From positions 1 to 24,457 of the forward strand of contig CAYRZL010000036.1 of NCBI GenBank assembly GCA_964428795.1: DNA of 24,457 bases, written 5' to 3'. This document shows, in pieces, positions 23,573-24,457 of the stretch (its first letter is position 1; the number at the start of each line of letters is the position of its first letter). The notes beneath the pieces were generated by a model. It had not been told where the DNA came from and ran no database searches. It saw nothing but the letters and a program-made list of their open reading frames with translations. The stretch is from CAYRZL01 sp964428795 (GTDB taxonomy: Bacteria; Bacillota; Clostridia; Lachnospirales; Lachnospiraceae). The translations under genes and the position numbers were made by a program.

Positions 23573-24358
23573 TTGAACAAACAACAAATGAAGGATATTC
23601 CCCTGCTGGCATGGAATGAGTCTGAAAAGGAATTCCGTATTTCACCGCTGATGCGTTCCATCCGGATGGATATCGTCAGCTTTGACGCCGAGGGCAATGT
23701 GTATGATACGGAAATGCAGGGAGAACGCAAATCCGACCTTCCCAAAAGAAGCCGGTATTATCAGGCTCTTCTGGATACGGGACTGTTGGAGCCTGGTATT
23801 CAGAACTACAACGAGTTAAACGATACCTTCATCATTTTTATCATGCCTTTTGATCTGTTCGGATTTGGAAAGTACCGGTATACCTTTACTTCCAAATGTG
23901 AGGAAGTACCTGATTTGCAGCTTCCGGACGGTACTACCAGAATCTTTCTGAACACACGGGGAAGAAATGAAGATGAGGTATCGAAGGAACTGGTTGATTT
24001 TCTTCATTATCTGGAACATACTACAGATGAAAATGCTGATGGATCAGACAGTGAACGTATCAGGCAGATCCACAGGCAGGTTCGCAAGGTAAAGCAAAGT
24101 GAGGAAATAGGTATGCGATATTTACGTGAATTGGAAGAAAAAATGGAAGCAAAACAAGAGGGTATTGAACAGGGCAAATTTTTATATCTGATCTCACAGG
24201 TGCAAAAAAAGATTGCCCGGGGAAAAACACTGGAAACCTCTGCCGATGAGCTGGAAATAGAGGTCAGTGAACTGGAGCCGGTTTATCAGGCGGTACAGCA
24301 AAACCCGGATAAATCTGCCGAAGATATTCTGGAGCTTCTGGACATCCCGACAGACTAA
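23573..24358 (+). CDS. Rpn-family PD-(D/E)XK nuclease / putative transposase, N-terminally short
   Basis: A 261-aa protein of the recombination-promoting nuclease group. Seen: RSIRMDIV (D33), VYDTEMQ (E47 and Q49), KRSRYYQALLD, FIMPFDLFGFG, YRYTFTSKCEE and RIFLNTRGRNEDE, matching the family core in order. D33 and the ExQ pair are the expected nuclease residues. A charged C-terminal helix region (about 170-200) and a 205-261 helical tail follow. Most members have some 40-60 residues before the RxDI strand, carrying a first helical part; here only about 28 precede it. The start is TTG at 23573, 6 nt after AAGGAG; the ATG at 23588 is too far from it. The protein may be inactive or a short variant. 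Confidence 0.8.
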   Translation: MNKQQMKDIPLLAWNESEKEFRISPLMRSIRMDIVSFDAEGNVYDTEMQGERKSDLPKRSRYYQALLDTGLLEPGIQNYNELNDTFIIFIMPFDLFGFGKYRYTFTSKCEEVPDLQLPDGTTRIFLNTRGRNEDEVSKELVDFLHYLEHTTDENADGSDSERIRQIHRQVRKVKQSEEIGMRYLRELEEKMEAKQEGIEQGKFLYLISQVQKKIARGKTLETSADELEIEVSELEPVYQAVQQNPDKSAEDILELLDIPTD

Positions 24359-24370
24359 GAGGGATATATG

Positions 24371-24457
24371 TCATCCTTTTAATTCTACCCTGATATCCGT
24401 TGTATCATGGACATAGACTGCCTGCAGGAAGGAATCTGCCATTTCTTTCGTCAGGCA
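24371..24457 (-). CDS. Partial gene, C-terminal 28 residues; possibly serine recombinase
   Basis: A minus-strand frame entering from the window edge and ending at TGA (24371-24373). It reads LTKEMADSFLQAVYVHD and then DIRVELKG. The pattern, an LT-helix followed by a VYVHD strand and a final IRVELKG strand, resembles the extreme C-terminus of large serine recombinases. It is convergent with the Rpn-family gene, with only 12 bp between stop codons. Too little is visible for a firm call, but the frame looks coding. Confidence 0.45.
   Translation of the reverse strand, partial: CLTKEMADSFLQAVYVHDTTDIRVELKG

Noticed and set aside
24359..24385. Terminator after the Rpn-family gene
   Set aside because: The GGAT/ATCC pairing is only 4 bp and overlaps the facing partial gene; too weak to call.

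Overview
The window looks like a chromosomal segment from a gut-type Clostridia, most likely Lachnospiraceae and possibly Blautia-like. The reasons are moderate-to-low GC, strong GGAGG ribosome-binding sites, HrcA/CIRCE control of groESL, a DUF6472-type Cys4 miniprotein, an Rpn/PD-(D/E)XK transposase-like gene and Gram-positive envelope genes. The genus is inference. Most genes are housekeeping; the unusual material lies in repeats, leaders and decayed accessory pieces.

Layout. 1-2200 (minus) holds two COG0523/CobW-type P-loop proteins in a tight pair behind a good sigma-A promoter. The first is a canonical GCICC protein with a long His-rich metal tail. The second lacks the CxCC motif and appears fused to a YcgQ/TIGR03943-like C-terminal domain. 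2194-4881 (minus) holds a DUF2156 protein and an ABC exporter half-transporter. 4911-7066 (minus) is the groES-groEL operon with promoter, perfect CIRCE and terminator. 7219-10686 (plus) is a promoter, a 58-aa Cys4 protein, an LtaS-like sulfatase-fold membrane enzyme with an S/D-rich repeat tail, and a HAD phosphatase overlapping it by 4 bp. 10726-11634 (minus) is a lipoprotein amidase with its own promoter. 11740-15487 (minus) is an RbsB-RbsA-RbsC-type sugar ABC transporter operon with promoter, two palindromes and terminator. 15580-15962 holds a decayed AAA ATPase fragment and a long hairpin. 15963-22400 (minus) is gltB-gltD (glutamate synthase); its intergenic region carries a structured 95-bp tandem repeat interrupted by an assembly gap (100 N). 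The gltB leader carries a terminator-like hairpin at or near the transcript start. 22646-23351 (plus) is a TRIC/YicG-family membrane protein preceded by mutually exclusive hairpins, one of which hides the ribosome-binding site. 23406-24358 (plus) is an N-terminally short Rpn-family nuclease/transposase gene, followed by the C-terminal end of an oppositely oriented gene, probably a serine recombinase.

How the genes work together. The CobW pair suggests metal (probably zinc) allocation. groESL is the heat-shock chaperonin. The LtaS-like enzyme, HAD hydrolase and amidase serve the envelope. The rbs-like operon imports a sugar, and GltBD makes glutamate from glutamine and 2-oxoglutarate. I found no phage, CRISPR array, tRNA or rRNA. 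The best candidates for something undescribed are the 95-bp two-hairpin tandem repeat inside the glt operon, the two RNA-leader structures flanking the gltB/TRIC divergent region, and the P-loop/YcgQ-type fusion.
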